A stretch of DNA of 64,000 bases, taken from Olsenella_L kribbiana (GTDB lineage Bacteria > Actinomycetota > Coriobacteriia > Coriobacteriales > Atopobiaceae). Position numbers and translations under genes: made by a program. Shown here piece after piece: positions 15,935 through 26,400 of the stretch (position 1 is its first letter; each line of letters starts with the position of its first letter). A model generated the notes under the pieces. That model made no database searches and was not told where the DNA came from. It was given only the letters and a program-made list of their open reading frames with translations. The stretch covers positions 110,159 through 174,158 of the forward strand of contig NZ_JAZGJP010000005.1 in NCBI RefSeq assembly GCF_036408795.1, given 5' to 3'.

Positions 15935-18900
15935 CTAAGCTACTATCACTTTTCCGTCATGTCCAAGAAAATCTGAGACTTCCGCGAGAAGCACCATGTT
16001 GTGTGCATCGACCTTGCAGGGAAGCTCGAAGCAGAGCATGTCGCCTGTCGCTGCCTCCACCCTGAGCTCCACATGGTCGAGGCCGGGATAGCGGACAAGC
16101 ATCGAGTCGAGCGTCTCCATGTGGCCGCGCGAGAGCATCGAGTTCGGCAGGTTCACCTCGAGCACCTTCGGACGGTTCGTCGCATCGTTCAGGATGAGCG
16201 GCTCTACGCTCTGGGCAATGACCTGGTCGCCTCTATCGGAGCGCTCGAGCTTGCCGCGCACCTGGATGAAGACATCGCCGACGGTCTCGCCTGTCTCCTC
16301 GTCGACCTCTCCTCGCAGGGCCTCTGCACACTCCTCGAAGAGCTTCGGGAAGATGACGATGGTGGTCTCTGCCTCCATGTCGGCAAGCGTCACGATCGCC
16401 ATGGACTTGCCGGTCTTCGTCGTCTTCTTCTGCGCGGCTGTCACCATGCCGGCAAGGCGGATTGACTTGCCTTCCTCGACGAGGTAGCGCGTCGAGGTGG
16501 CGCCGGTATAGCTGTTCGTGACCTCTTCGGAGACTTCGAGGTCGGAAATCTTGTAGTCGCGTGCCTTCGAGAGCGCGTACTCGTACGGGCGCAGCGGATG
16601 GTCGGAGACATAGATGCCGAGGACTTCGTATTCCTGGGCAAGCTTCGTGCGGCGGTCCCACTCGATGCCATCAGGCGCCGGCACCTCATCCTCGAAGCCA
16701 GAGCCCTCAACCTCCGAGAACATGTCGAAGAACGAGGACTGGCCAGCGGCGCGGTCCCTCTGGCGCTTTGCGGCAGAGTCGATGATGTTCAAGGGATTGT
16801 TCTTGTCCACGAAGTGCATGAGCTGGCGCCTCGTGTAGCCCGTCGAGTCGAAGGCACCGCTCTTGATCAGCGCCTCGACGACGCGGCGGTTTGCCTGCGA
16901 GGAGTCGACACGGTCCACGAAGTCATGGAGCGTCTTGAAGGGGCCGCCCTTCTCGCGCTCTGCCATGATGGCCTCGCCGACCGACTCGCCGACGCCGCGG
17001 ATGCCGGCAAAGCCGAAGCGGATGCCCTCATGCGTGGCCGTGAAGTCGCGGCCGGACTCGTTGATGTCAGGCGGCAGGATCTTGATGCCCTCATGCCTGC
17101 AGGAGTTCACGTAGTGGACGATCTTGTCCGTCTTGCCCATGTAGGACGTGAGGACCGATGCCATGTACTCGCGCGGGAAATGGGCCTTGAGCCAGGCAGT
17201 CTGCATGACGAGGATGGCATAGCCGGCAGAGTGGCTCTTGTTGAAGGCGTAGGAAGCGAACTCGAGGACATCGTCCCAGATGCGCTGGGCCGTCTCCTTC
17301 TTGTAGCCATTCGCGACAGCGCCGTTCATCCAGTGGTCGTAGATCGTCTCATCCGCGCCATTGCCTTCCCAGTGGAAGATCTGGCTCGTGAGCATCTTGA
17401 TCTTCTTCTTGGCCACAGGCTTGCGGATACGGGAGTCGGACTCGCCTGGCGTGAAGCCGCACATCTTCATCGAGATCTGCATGACCTGCTCCTGGTAGAC
17501 CATCGTGCCGTAGGTCTCGTCCAGGATGTCGGAGAGGCGGTCATCGTAGAAGACGACCGGCTCCTTGCCGTTCATGCGGTTGATGTAGCTTGTGACCATG
17601 CCGGCGCCGAGCGGGCCCGGGCGGTAGAGGGCGATGAGAGCGACGATCTGCTTGTACTCGCGCGGCTGCATGTTCTTGATCGTTGCTGTCATGCCGGCAG
17701 ACTCGACCTGGAAGACGCCAGCTGTGCGGCCGTCGCCCATGAGCTTGTAGATGGCAGGATCGGAGAAGTCGATCTTGTCCACATCGATATCGACGCACTC
17801 TGCCCCCGGCTTGATCGTCTTCCTGACGGTCTCGGGCATCTTCTCGATATCTTCCTTTGTGGGATAGCTCGCGCGGATGTTCGCGAGCGCCTTGTTGATG
17901 ACCGTGAGGGTACGAAGTCCCAGGAAGTCCATCTTGAGAAGGCCCATGTCTGCGACCGAGTGGCCCTCGTACTGCGTGATCGTGACGTTGCCCTTCGTAT
18001 CGAGCTTCGTCGGGACGTGGTCCGTGACGGGGGTCGGTGCGATCAGCGTAGCGCAGGCATGGACGCCCTCGCCGCGCATGTAGCCCTCGAGCGACATGGC
18101 AGCATCGATGATGGCCTTTGCATCCGGGTCCTTGTTGTAGACCTCCTCGAAGTCGGGAGAGTACTGGTCAGGCTTCGCATCGTTCTTGTGGAGGGCATTC
18201 TTGAGCGTGAGCTTCGGGTCGTTCGAAAGCATCTTCGAGAGCTTCTGGCCCATGTAGACCGGGAAGCCCAGAACGCGGTTCGCATCGTTGATGGCCTGCT
18301 TCGCCTTGATCTGCGAATAGGTGATGACCTTGCAGACGCGGTCCTCGCCGTAGACGTCACGCACATGCTGCAGGACGTCCTGGAGGTGCTCATCGTCGAA
18401 GTCCATATCGATATCGGGCATCTCGGTACGCTGCGGGGACAGGAACCTCTCGAACATGAGGCCGTTCTCGAGCGGATCGAAGTTCGTGATGTTCATTGCG
18501 TAGGCGACGATAGCGCCAGCAGCAGAGCCACGGCCCGGTCCTACGCCGATGCCGTTGTCCTTTGCCCACTGGACATAGTCCTGGACGATCAGGAAGTAGT
18601 TTGCGAAGCCCTTGCCGATGATGATGCCGGCCTCATGCTCGTAGCGGTCCTCGACGTTGATGCCGTTGATCGTCACGTTCTTCCAGTCCGGTCCATAGCG
18701 GCGGGCAAGGCCCTTCTCGCACTCGGCGCGGAAGCGCTCCTCTGCCGTCTCTCCCGGCTTGAGGCCTGGGAACTCCGGCAGGTACATCGAGCTCCAGTCG
18801 AGCTCGAAGTTGCACTTGTCGGCAATCTCGAGCGTCGTGTCGCATGCTTCAGGACACCAGGAGAAGAGCTCGCGCATCTCCTCCTCGGTCTTCATATAGA

Positions 18901-19834
18901 ACTCCGTGCCCTCCATGCGCATGCGCGTCGTGTCGTTCACGGTCGTGTTCTTGCCGATGCAGGACAGGAGGTCCTGGGTCTTTGCATCCTCGCGGGTCAG
19001 GTAGTGGAAGTCGTTTGTGCAGACGACCTTGATGCCGAGCTCGTGGGCAATCTTCACGAGACGCTCGTCGAGCTTGCGGTCATCCCAGCCATTCCTGAAC
19101 TTCAGGCCATGATCCTGGATCTCCATATAGAAGTCGTCGCCGAAGACGCGCTTGAATTCCTTGGCCCAATGCATTGCATCCTCGAACTCGCCGTCCAGGA
19201 TCCTCTGCTGGATGATGCCCTGCACGCAGGCGCTCTGGCAGATGAGGCCCTCGTGGTACTCCTCGAGCATCCCGAGCGTCGTCCTCGGCTTGTAGTACAT
19301 CATCTCGTGGCCTGCCGCCTTCGACATGCACTTGATGAGGTTGACATAGCCCGTCTCGTTCTTTGCGAGCAGGATCAGGTGGTAGCGGCGCTGCTTCGTG
19401 CCGCGCGGGATGCAGTCATCGGTGATGAAGTAGGCCTCGCAGCCGAAGATCGGCTTGATCTTGAGGCGCGGACGGTTCGCCTCGACCGCCTTCAGTTCAT
19501 GGTCCGAGCTTTCCCAGACAGCGACATCGGAGGCCCACTGGGCGTGGACATCGTCGAAGTAGCCGACATCGGGAGAGGAGTTCTGGGGCTCGTCAAGCTC
19601 CCAGCCCTTCTTGAAGCATTCCATATCATGGCGCCACTGCTTCATGTTCTCCTGGGCGTCGTTGTAGGAGCGGCACTCGAGGTCGAGGTTCGGGATGCCG
19701 AACATGTAGCCATGGTCCGTGAGCGCCACAGCCGGCATATCGAGATCCACGGCCCTCTTCACCATGGCCGGTATGCGCGCCGCGCCGTCGAGAAGCGAGA
19801 AGTCCGAGTGGTTATGAAGATGTACGAACGCCAT
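15935..19834 (-). CDS. dnaE: DNA polymerase III alpha subunit (DnaE)
   Basis: Replicative polymerase of 1299 residues. The N-terminal PHP domain starts FVHLHNHSDFSLLDGA and continues ALTDHGYMFG. The catalytic palm contains PDIDMDFDDEH (about residues 470-480). The fingers contain GPGRGSAAGAIVAYAM. The C-terminal OB/tau-binding region contains VRGKLERSDRGDQ. It is about 100 residues longer than typical. Much of the excess is a charged insertion in the PHP domain between residues 57 and 125, before KPIFGCEAYF. The start ATG is preceded by GAGGAGAG. The gene stands between addA and dfx and appears to be its own unit. Confidence 0.97.
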   Translation of the reverse strand: MAFVHLHNHSDFSLLDGAARIPAMVKRAVDLDMPAVALTDHGYMFGIPNLDLECRSYNDAQENMKQWRHDMECFKKGWELDEPQNSSPDVGYFDDVHAQWASDVAVWESSDHELKAVEANRPRLKIKPIFGCEAYFITDDCIPRGTKQRRYHLILLAKNETGYVNLIKCMSKAAGHEMMYYKPRTTLGMLEEYHEGLICQSACVQGIIQQRILDGEFEDAMHWAKEFKRVFGDDFYMEIQDHGLKFRNGWDDRKLDERLVKIAHELGIKVVCTNDFHYLTREDAKTQDLLSCIGKNTTVNDTTRMRMEGTEFYMKTEEEMRELFSWCPEACDTTLEIADKCNFELDWSSMYLPEFPGLKPGETAEERFRAECEKGLARRYGPDWKNVTINGINVEDRYEHEAGIIIGKGFANYFLIVQDYVQWAKDNGIGVGPGRGSAAGAIVAYAMNITNFDPLENGLMFERFLSPQRTEMPDIDMDFDDEHLQDVLQHVRDVYGEDRVCKVITYSQIKAKQAINDANRVLGFPVYMGQKLSKMLSNDPKLTLKNALHKNDAKPDQYSPDFEEVYNKDPDAKAIIDAAMSLEGYMRGEGVHACATLIAPTPVTDHVPTKLDTKGNVTITQYEGHSVADMGLLKMDFLGLRTLTVINKALANIRASYPTKEDIEKMPETVRKTIKPGAECVDIDVDKIDFSDPAIYKLMGDGRTAGVFQVESAGMTATIKNMQPREYKQIVALIALYRPGPLGAGMVTSYINRMNGKEPVVFYDDRLSDILDETYGTMVYQEQVMQISMKMCGFTPGESDSRIRKPVAKKKIKMLTSQIFHWEGNGADETIYDHWMNGAVANGYKKETAQRIWDDVLEFASYAFNKSHSAGYAILVMQTAWLKAHFPREYMASVLTSYMGKTDKIVHYVNSCRHEGIKILPPDINESGRDFTATHEGIRFGFAGIRGVGESVGEAIMAEREKGGPFKTLHDFVDRVDSSQANRRVVEALIKSGAFDSTGYTRRQLMHFVDKNNPLNIIDSAAKRQRDRAAGQSSFFDMFSEVEGSGFEDEVPAPDGIEWDRRTKLAQEYEVLGIYVSDHPLRPYEYALSKARDYKISDLEVSEEVTNSYTGATSTRYLVEEGKSIRLAGMVTAAQKKTTKTGKSMAIVTLADMEAETTIVIFPKLFEECAEALRGEVDEETGETVGDVFIQVRGKLERSDRGDQVIAQSVEPLILNDATNRPKVLEVNLPNSMLSRGHMETLDSMLVRYPGLDHVELRVEAATGDMLCFELPCKVDAHNMVLLAEVSDFLGHDGKVIVA

Positions 19835-19854
19835 CTATCTCTCCTCATAGGAAT

Positions 19855-19885
19855 TGCTGGAAGGCAGGAAGCCCTCCTTCCAGCA
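19855..19885 (-). terminator. Hairpin between addA and dnaE (weak terminator candidate)
   Basis: Perfect 10-bp stem (TGCTGGAAGG at 19855-19864 with 19876-19885) and an 11-base loop just after the addA stop. No T-run follows on the minus strand, so termination here is uncertain. It also lies in the dnaE leader region. Confidence 0.45.
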
Positions 19886-19911
19886 TAGCAGAATGCTCTG
19901 GAACGTCTGTA

Positions 19912-22900
19912 CTACCAAAGGGCCGGTGTGTGCTCTGCATCATAGTCGTACGCGACCACGAAAGGCTCACCAGGATGGCCTGCATCCTCGAGCTCCACAC
20001 AGACGAAGCGGCAGGATACCTTCCCGAAGCCCTGATCCATGAGGACACGGGCATAGAGATCCGCCTGGAGGAAATGCCTCTGGAAGATCTCTTCGGACGT
20101 GAGCCCCACATCACCTGTCTTGTAGTCGACGAGGAACGCTTCGCTTCTGTCGTTCCAGGCCAGAAGGTCGAAGGCGCCTTCTGCATAGCGCCCAAGCTTC
20201 TCTTCATGTGCCTTCGAAAAGAACGGCACCTCCGCCTGGACATGGACATGGGAGAGCGCCTCATGCCTCACGGAAGAGCCGCTCCAGCGTGAAAGCGCCT
20301 CTTCGAGCCTCGAAGCCGCCCTGGGACTGAGACGCCAGACCTGCTCCTGCGCTGCAATCCTTTCTGTATCCGGGAAAGAGCCCGTCTCTGCCATGCTCTG
20401 GGCAAGGAGATGGAAGGCAGAGCCGAGGTTTGTCGCCTTGTCCGCATCGGCGACGACAGGCGCCCCTTCCTGCATCGCATCGCGCTCGGCGCGGGTCGGG
20501 AGCACATGCCCTCCCCGCTTCGGCCGCGCCTCTCCCTCGAAGTCCGGCATGTCGACCATCTCAGCCATCTTCTCATGGACAGACGAGTAGGAGAAGATGC
20601 CCTCGCGCGAGGTCTGCATGCGGGTCTCTTCCACCAGCACATCCCTGCTCTCCTCGAAGACCGCAAATGAGGTCTGCGGCTCCTCTTCGGGAGCGACAAG
20701 CAGGCGGGGGTCATCCGGAAGAGCGCCTTCGAGCTCGCCTAGCAATCCTCCGGCATCGAGCACCTTGACCTTCTGTCTTTCCACTTCCTGGGTTGCGAGC
20801 TTTGCCACATGCACGAGCGCAGGCTCCGTTCCGCCATACTCTATCCGGTGCTCGCCCGGCTCGGGCATCACATCGCCGAAGAGCGCTCCCATCACCTTGG
20901 CAGCAAGCTCGTTCTGGGGCCTTGTGGCCTTGGTCGGCGTGCTCTTGCTTGCGCTCCTGACGGGTGCAATGCCCAGGATCAGAGCTTCCTCGGCACGCGT
21001 GAGCGCAACGTAGAGAAGGCGGGTCAGCTCTGCAGCATCGGCGGAAGTGTTCTCATCCCTCAGGTGCTCATACCACTCGCCGAGCGTCTCGGGGTTTTCT
21101 GGCACCTCTTGGGGCGGCGTATAGGAGAAGCCTTCGGGCGGGACGATGACAGCACGGCCACGGCCCGGGACGGAGCCCGAGCAGAAGGACTCCGCCATCG
21201 GGTTTGCCCAGCACTCTGCCACGGCGACAATCTTGAACTCGGCTCCCTTCGAGGCATGCACGGTCATGATCCTCACGGCACCCTGTTTGCCTCCGGAAAG
21301 GGAAGCGGGCGGAATCTTCGAAACCTGGAGCCACCGGTCGTATTCCCAGGCTGCACGGGAGCTTCCAAGCCCCAGATCCTCGACGAGCCCGCGGATATAG
21401 CGAAGTCCGGCAAGCACATTGGCACAGACTGCCTCGCCCTGGGCGCCCTGGGAGGAAAGCCGTGTGAGCCAGCCCGATTCCCGCACGACATAGGTGCAGG
21501 CATCTGCGATATTGTGGCGCTTCGCAATCTGGCGGGCACGCGCGAGGATCTCGTGGGCACGCGCGAGACGCGCCGTCGGCTCGTAGCCTCCTCTGAACTG
21601 CATGGTCACGAAGCCGTTCTCGATCGAGCGCTTCGTCGGGAGATCTGCCTTCTTCTGCGTCGTCGTAGCAAGCTGCACGAAATCATCTGCTGGGATGCCG
21701 AAGACCGCAGACGACAGGAGCGGGAAGAGGCCGCTTTCCGTATCCCGGCTGTTCGCAAGGTAGTGCAGGAGCGCCTGCAGGATGGCAGCCTCTGCCGTCT
21801 TCGTGAAGCCGGAGCCGCCAGAGACGATGCAGGAGAGCCCTTCCCTGCGGATGGCATCGATGTAGTACGCTGCGTTCGTCATTCCCCTCAGAAGCAGCAC
21901 CATGTCGCCCGGATTCGCACCGGCATCGGCCATCGCGCGGAACCGCTTCGCGATCATGGCCGCCTCGACGGCAGCCTGCGCCTTCGAAGGCCGCGAAGTA
22001 TCCTCGCAGACCTCGATATCGATGCGGGGGATCTGAGGTGTATCGTAGGTGCCCGTATGCTCTTCTGCCGGGTCGAGATGCATGAAGTGGTCAAGGACTC
22101 CCTTCCTGCCTCCCTTGCCTCCGCAGACTGCATCCACAAACGAGAGGATGTCTCTGTGGCTGCGGTAGTTGATTGCAAGACGGATCTTCTCCTCGTCGGG
22201 AAGTCCCTTTCCCCTCCCATGGAAGACCGAGACATCGGCACCGCGAAAGCGGTAGATGGACTGCTGTGCGTCACCGACCGTAGCAAGATGGCGGGCACCT
22301 TCGCCCGAAAGCAGGCTGATCAAGCGAAGCTGCTTCTCATCTGTATCCTGGAACTCGTCGACCATCACAAGGCGGAAGCGGTTGGCATAGTCGCGCCGCA
22401 CCTCCTCGTTCTCTTCGAGCGCCCGAAGCGCAAGCGTCACGAGGTCGTCATTGTCGAGCAGCGAATGTGCCTTCTTCTTTTCGAAGTAGCGCTCGTCCAC
22501 CTTCTTCGCAAGAGCGATCAGGGTCTCGGTCGTGCTGCGGGACTGGGCAAGCAGGAGCTCCTCCTCGGCATGCTCCTTCGCATCCTTTGCGTCGTCGAGT
22601 ATGGTCTTGTAGTTCTTGGACGATCCAGGCCACTGCACCTGGCCCAGAATCTCGAGAGTCTTCTCCGGTGTCCTTGCTCCTGGGGCCAGATTCTTGTATT
22701 CATCAAGCAGCTCCATTGTCGCTTTGACCTTATCGGAGCTCTTTGCCGAGAGCTTCACATCGCTGCTCAAGAGAGATCCGTAAGCAGAAATGAAGCGTTC
22801 CATCACCTCATTGGAATCTGCCGCTTCAGGCACGAAGAGGTCCTTGAAGCCGCCCGGCGCCGCAATGGCAGCCTGCCTCGCCGAGAGGACAAGGCCCATG

Positions 22901-23436
22901 ATGCCGGTATAGCTGCCCGATTCATTCCGCGAGCCCAGCCTGTAGGCGGAGAGGAGTTCCTTCATGGCAGGATCTCCCGACTGCCGCTCCTCCCCCATGA
23001 CTTCCTCGAGGGCCTCGTTCAGATATTGGTCTGTCTCATTGCCAGAAGCGACGCGGAACGCTGGGTCGATGCCGAGATCCAGGGCATGGCGGGTCAGGAT
23101 CCTCTTGCACATGCCGTGAATCGTAGATATCCAGGCAGAGTCGACCTCGAGCGCATGGTCGTTCATGCCGGAGCTCCTGAGCTTTGCACGCACACGCTCC
23201 TTGATCTCGCGGGCAGCGACATTCGTGAACGTAATCACGAGCGCCTGCGAGAGATCGTCGAGGAAGGGCTTGCCGTCCTTGCCCGACCCTGGCGCCAGGG
23301 CCCAGGCAATGCGCTGCGTCAGCGTGAACGTCTTGCCGGAACCGGCACCAGCCTCGACGAAGAGCGGCTCGTCGAGCTTCTTGACGATATGCCTCTGGTC
23401 GGGATTCAGTTTCGAGATATCGACCTTCGCCGTCAT
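19912..23436 (-). CDS. addA: AddA-type UvrD helicase with C-terminal nuclease
   Basis: Helicase-nuclease subunit for double-strand-break end processing. The protein is 1174 residues from the chosen start. Walker A EAGAGSGKTFTLT is at about 28-40. The Walker B-region MVDEFQDTDEKQLRL, VGDAQQSIYRFRGAD and LTRLLYVALTRAEEALIL are superfamily 1 helicase motifs. The C-terminal PD-(D/E)XK nuclease shows GAFDLLAWND and VDYKTGD followed by LQADLYARVLM. The ATG at 23436 overlaps the addB stop by four bases (ATGA). An upstream open extension of the frame is the antisense shadow of addB. Confidence 0.93.
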   Translation of the reverse strand: MTAKVDISKLNPDQRHIVKKLDEPLFVEAGAGSGKTFTLTQRIAWALAPGSGKDGKPFLDDLSQALVITFTNVAAREIKERVRAKLRSSGMNDHALEVDSAWISTIHGMCKRILTRHALDLGIDPAFRVASGNETDQYLNEALEEVMGEERQSGDPAMKELLSAYRLGSRNESGSYTGIMGLVLSARQAAIAAPGGFKDLFVPEAADSNEVMERFISAYGSLLSSDVKLSAKSSDKVKATMELLDEYKNLAPGARTPEKTLEILGQVQWPGSSKNYKTILDDAKDAKEHAEEELLLAQSRSTTETLIALAKKVDERYFEKKKAHSLLDNDDLVTLALRALEENEEVRRDYANRFRLVMVDEFQDTDEKQLRLISLLSGEGARHLATVGDAQQSIYRFRGADVSVFHGRGKGLPDEEKIRLAINYRSHRDILSFVDAVCGGKGGRKGVLDHFMHLDPAEEHTGTYDTPQIPRIDIEVCEDTSRPSKAQAAVEAAMIAKRFRAMADAGANPGDMVLLLRGMTNAAYYIDAIRREGLSCIVSGGSGFTKTAEAAILQALLHYLANSRDTESGLFPLLSSAVFGIPADDFVQLATTTQKKADLPTKRSIENGFVTMQFRGGYEPTARLARAHEILARARQIAKRHNIADACTYVVRESGWLTRLSSQGAQGEAVCANVLAGLRYIRGLVEDLGLGSSRAAWEYDRWLQVSKIPPASLSGGKQGAVRIMTVHASKGAEFKIVAVAECWANPMAESFCSGSVPGRGRAVIVPPEGFSYTPPQEVPENPETLGEWYEHLRDENTSADAAELTRLLYVALTRAEEALILGIAPVRSASKSTPTKATRPQNELAAKVMGALFGDVMPEPGEHRIEYGGTEPALVHVAKLATQEVERQKVKVLDAGGLLGELEGALPDDPRLLVAPEEEPQTSFAVFEESRDVLVEETRMQTSREGIFSYSSVHEKMAEMVDMPDFEGEARPKRGGHVLPTRAERDAMQEGAPVVADADKATNLGSAFHLLAQSMAETGSFPDTERIAAQEQVWRLSPRAASRLEEALSRWSGSSVRHEALSHVHVQAEVPFFSKAHEEKLGRYAEGAFDLLAWNDRSEAFLVDYKTGDVGLTSEEIFQRHFLQADLYARVLMDQGFGKVSCRFVCVELEDAGHPGEPFVVAYDYDAEHTPALW

Positions 23437-26400
23437 CCAAGCCTCTTTTCGCATCCAAGCACCGGGCAATACATGCACGCTTCGGCGTCGCACGGAGCCG
23501 CCTCGATATTTCCTGCCATGAGCTCCGCAATCTTCTGTCTGACAAGCTCCTCTGTCGCATCGAGCACGGCATCTATGCCCCGTCCATCCGTGCCGAAGCT
23601 CTCCTGGTCGCTCACGGCCATCGTCTCGAGCGTGCGCTTCGCGGGAGCATGCTTCCAGAAGATCCGGTCTGCGAGGTTTGCCGAGACCGCGCCAGAGACC
23701 GCATGGGGGTCCTGTGTCGAGAGATAGACAGCAGCCACCACCTTGAGATCCGGATGCCGGCGCCGCACGACCTGCCCATAGATGAGCGACTGCACACGCC
23801 TCGGCAGCACGAAGCCTGCATCCGACGCAGGCGCCCCGTTCGGGAAGACCGCATACTCCTTTGCGAAGCCCGTTGCAGACTTCTGCTTGTAGTCGATCAC
23901 GCAGGCCAGGCCATGTCCGTCGACATCCACGCGGTCGATCGTGCCTGTGATATAGGCGCCAGCATACTCGACTGCATTGTCCCTGCTGCCGAAGTCCCAC
24001 TCGAAGTGGCGCGGCTCGAAGCCATCGAAGAGCCCTGCCTCATACCCGATGAAGGTCTCGATATCGTGCCTGATCCGACGAATCGTCCCCAGGTCCGCTT
24101 CGGTATGCGGTATGAGCGGCTGCCGCTCATGCTTCCTGACATACTGGCTTTCGAGCCTCTCGTCGAAGATCTTGTCCGCAAGCGCAAGGGCAAAGTCCAT
24201 GCGCTCGGGGTTGCGCTCCACATCGACGCGTGAATCTGGAAGAGGAGTCCAAGACACAGCTTTGAGATCCTCTTCGCTCATGCCCGCGCGCTCCAGCGCA
24301 TCGTCGAGCATCTTTTTGTGCAGGCTCTCGAGCACGCCGTGGACGAACGTGCCGATCTCCATGCCGCTGAATCCGGCATCCTGGTTCTCGAGCTTGAGCC
24401 TTCTCAGGCTGAACCACTTGAGCGGGCACTCGAGATAGGTCTCGATCTGGGTGGCAGAAAGGAGCGGCTTGCCATCCAGCAGGTCGATCCTGCCAGGAGG
24501 CGGCACGACGATGGCATGCTTCGATGCCTCGCTGATTGTGCCTGCAGGCACAATCTCTTCTGCGGCGGCCTGCCTGGGGGCCCTGCCTTCAGGCATGGTC
24601 TCTTCCACGATATGCTGCTCGTCTGCAGACGAGGCACCGACTCCTGCTTCACGGGCACGGTCTTCCCAGAGCTTCCCCGCCTTGGCCTTCTTGCCGTCGT
24701 CAAATCCATAGACAGAGAGCAGCTCTGTCAGCATGACCGAAGGGTAGCTCTCCTTTGCGTCTGCATCGTTTCTGACGCGCTCCATCACAAGGAGACGGCG
24801 GGGCACCGAGAGGGCCGAGACGAACCGGGCACGTGCATCCTGCATGGGGTCGGGTGCCGGCTCGATGCCGCAGCGCTCGACCAGAGCAGAGAGCACATCA
24901 TCGCCGGTGCCGATGCTGCTTTCCTGCGATGTCTGTCCGCAGCAGATGAGGGCATCTGCCGAGCAGGGCTCCATGCCTGCCACCTCGGACTGAGACGCGA
25001 TGCGCACCTGGGCAAGGGCGTCCTTCTCGCTCCGGGCAGGCCTCGTCACAAGCGCCTTCTCCCCCATGGCCTGCTTCATCAGGGCCACGACGAGCCTGAG
25101 CGATACCGGATGCTCTGCCTTCGGGTCGGCCGAGATGCCAAGCTCCTTCAAGGTCCCCGCAAGCGAGAGGATGCCTTCGAGCGTGCCTGCCTCGAAAGTG
25201 TCGGAAAGCGTGTCGGAGAGCCTCTCCGTGCGTATGCTGATGTCCCGGTCTTCATCCACGAAAAGATCGTCAGGCGTCTCGATACCTGCGATATAGGGCG
25301 TGAGCAGCCTCTGTGCTGCCGTGCCAATGCGGCCGCGCAGAAGCTCCTGAGTGGCACGGGCGCAGGAAGCGCCGACCTCGCGCTCGTTCTGGAGCGTCGT
25401 GAGCACGTCTTCCGGTACAAGGAGCCTGTCAGACCTCCACTTTGCGTCGAGCGTCTGTGCCTTCCCCGTCGTGATGTGGCTGATATCGGAGAGCAGGAAA
25501 TCCGTGAGGCCTCGGGGCGGCCACCAGGACATGTCGCCGAGGCGAATGCGCTCCGTCCCATCCTCGAGCGTCTCAGGCTCGGGCCACGTCTCTGCAAGCT
25601 CGGCGAGCTCTGCTACCGTCTCCGCATAGGAGATGAAGGCATGTCCCGCCTCGGTCTTCGCAAGAGGGCGCTCAAGCCTGGCCGAGACGGCGATATGGCG
25701 GCAAGCCAGCTTCGGCGCAAGCTCACGCCAGGCACGCTCGGGATCGGGCGTGGAAACGACAATCTTCTTCTCGCCTGCATCAGCAAGACGGCAGATCGTT
25801 GCAGCCAGATGCTCTGCCTCGGCCAGGGGCCCTTCCGGCTCGGCCAGAAAGACAGCGCCGGTGCCATGCATCGTCTCTGCCTCCGTGAAGAGGGCGCGTC
25901 TGAGCTTCGAGAGCTCCTCGGCTCGTGCCATGGACTCCGGTGCTTCGGACTCCGGCTCCTCGCATGCGACATGATTGTCGCCCGCAAGGGCAAGAAGCTC
26001 TTCCTCGAGGCTCCTAAGCCCGCGGTCTGCCTCCGCATTGCGCTCGGTGCCAATGAACCAGACGTCGGATACACGTGCAGCTGCCGCCAGAAGCTCGCGC
26101 TGGCTGCGTCCCAGCTTCGAGATGCCGCTCACGACGAGCGTGGGCACCTGTGCCCCTGCACGCTCCATCGCAGGGACGATCTCGGCTGAAGCCTCTGCAG
26201 GCTCTATATAGCCAAGCGCATGGATCATGTCTGCGTAGGCGCCGACAAGCCCTATTGCAGAGGCTTCGGCAGCCGTAAGGCCATACTGCTTTGCCCGGAA
26301 TTCATCGACCTTGCTGTTCGGCATGAGCGGAAGCCAGGGCAGCGCCTCTTCTGCCAAAGACGAGAGCAGGCGCAGCATGCCCGGAAGCGGCTCTGCCTGG

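Noticed and set aside
16598..19888. A 1096-codon open frame on the plus strand
   Set aside because: It lies entirely antisense to dnaE, has composition typical of reverse-complement high-GC coding DNA (His, Arg, Val, Asp rich), and has no ribosome site or domain.
20809..23727. A 972-codon open frame on the plus strand
   Set aside because: Antisense shadow of addA/addB with no recognisable motif.
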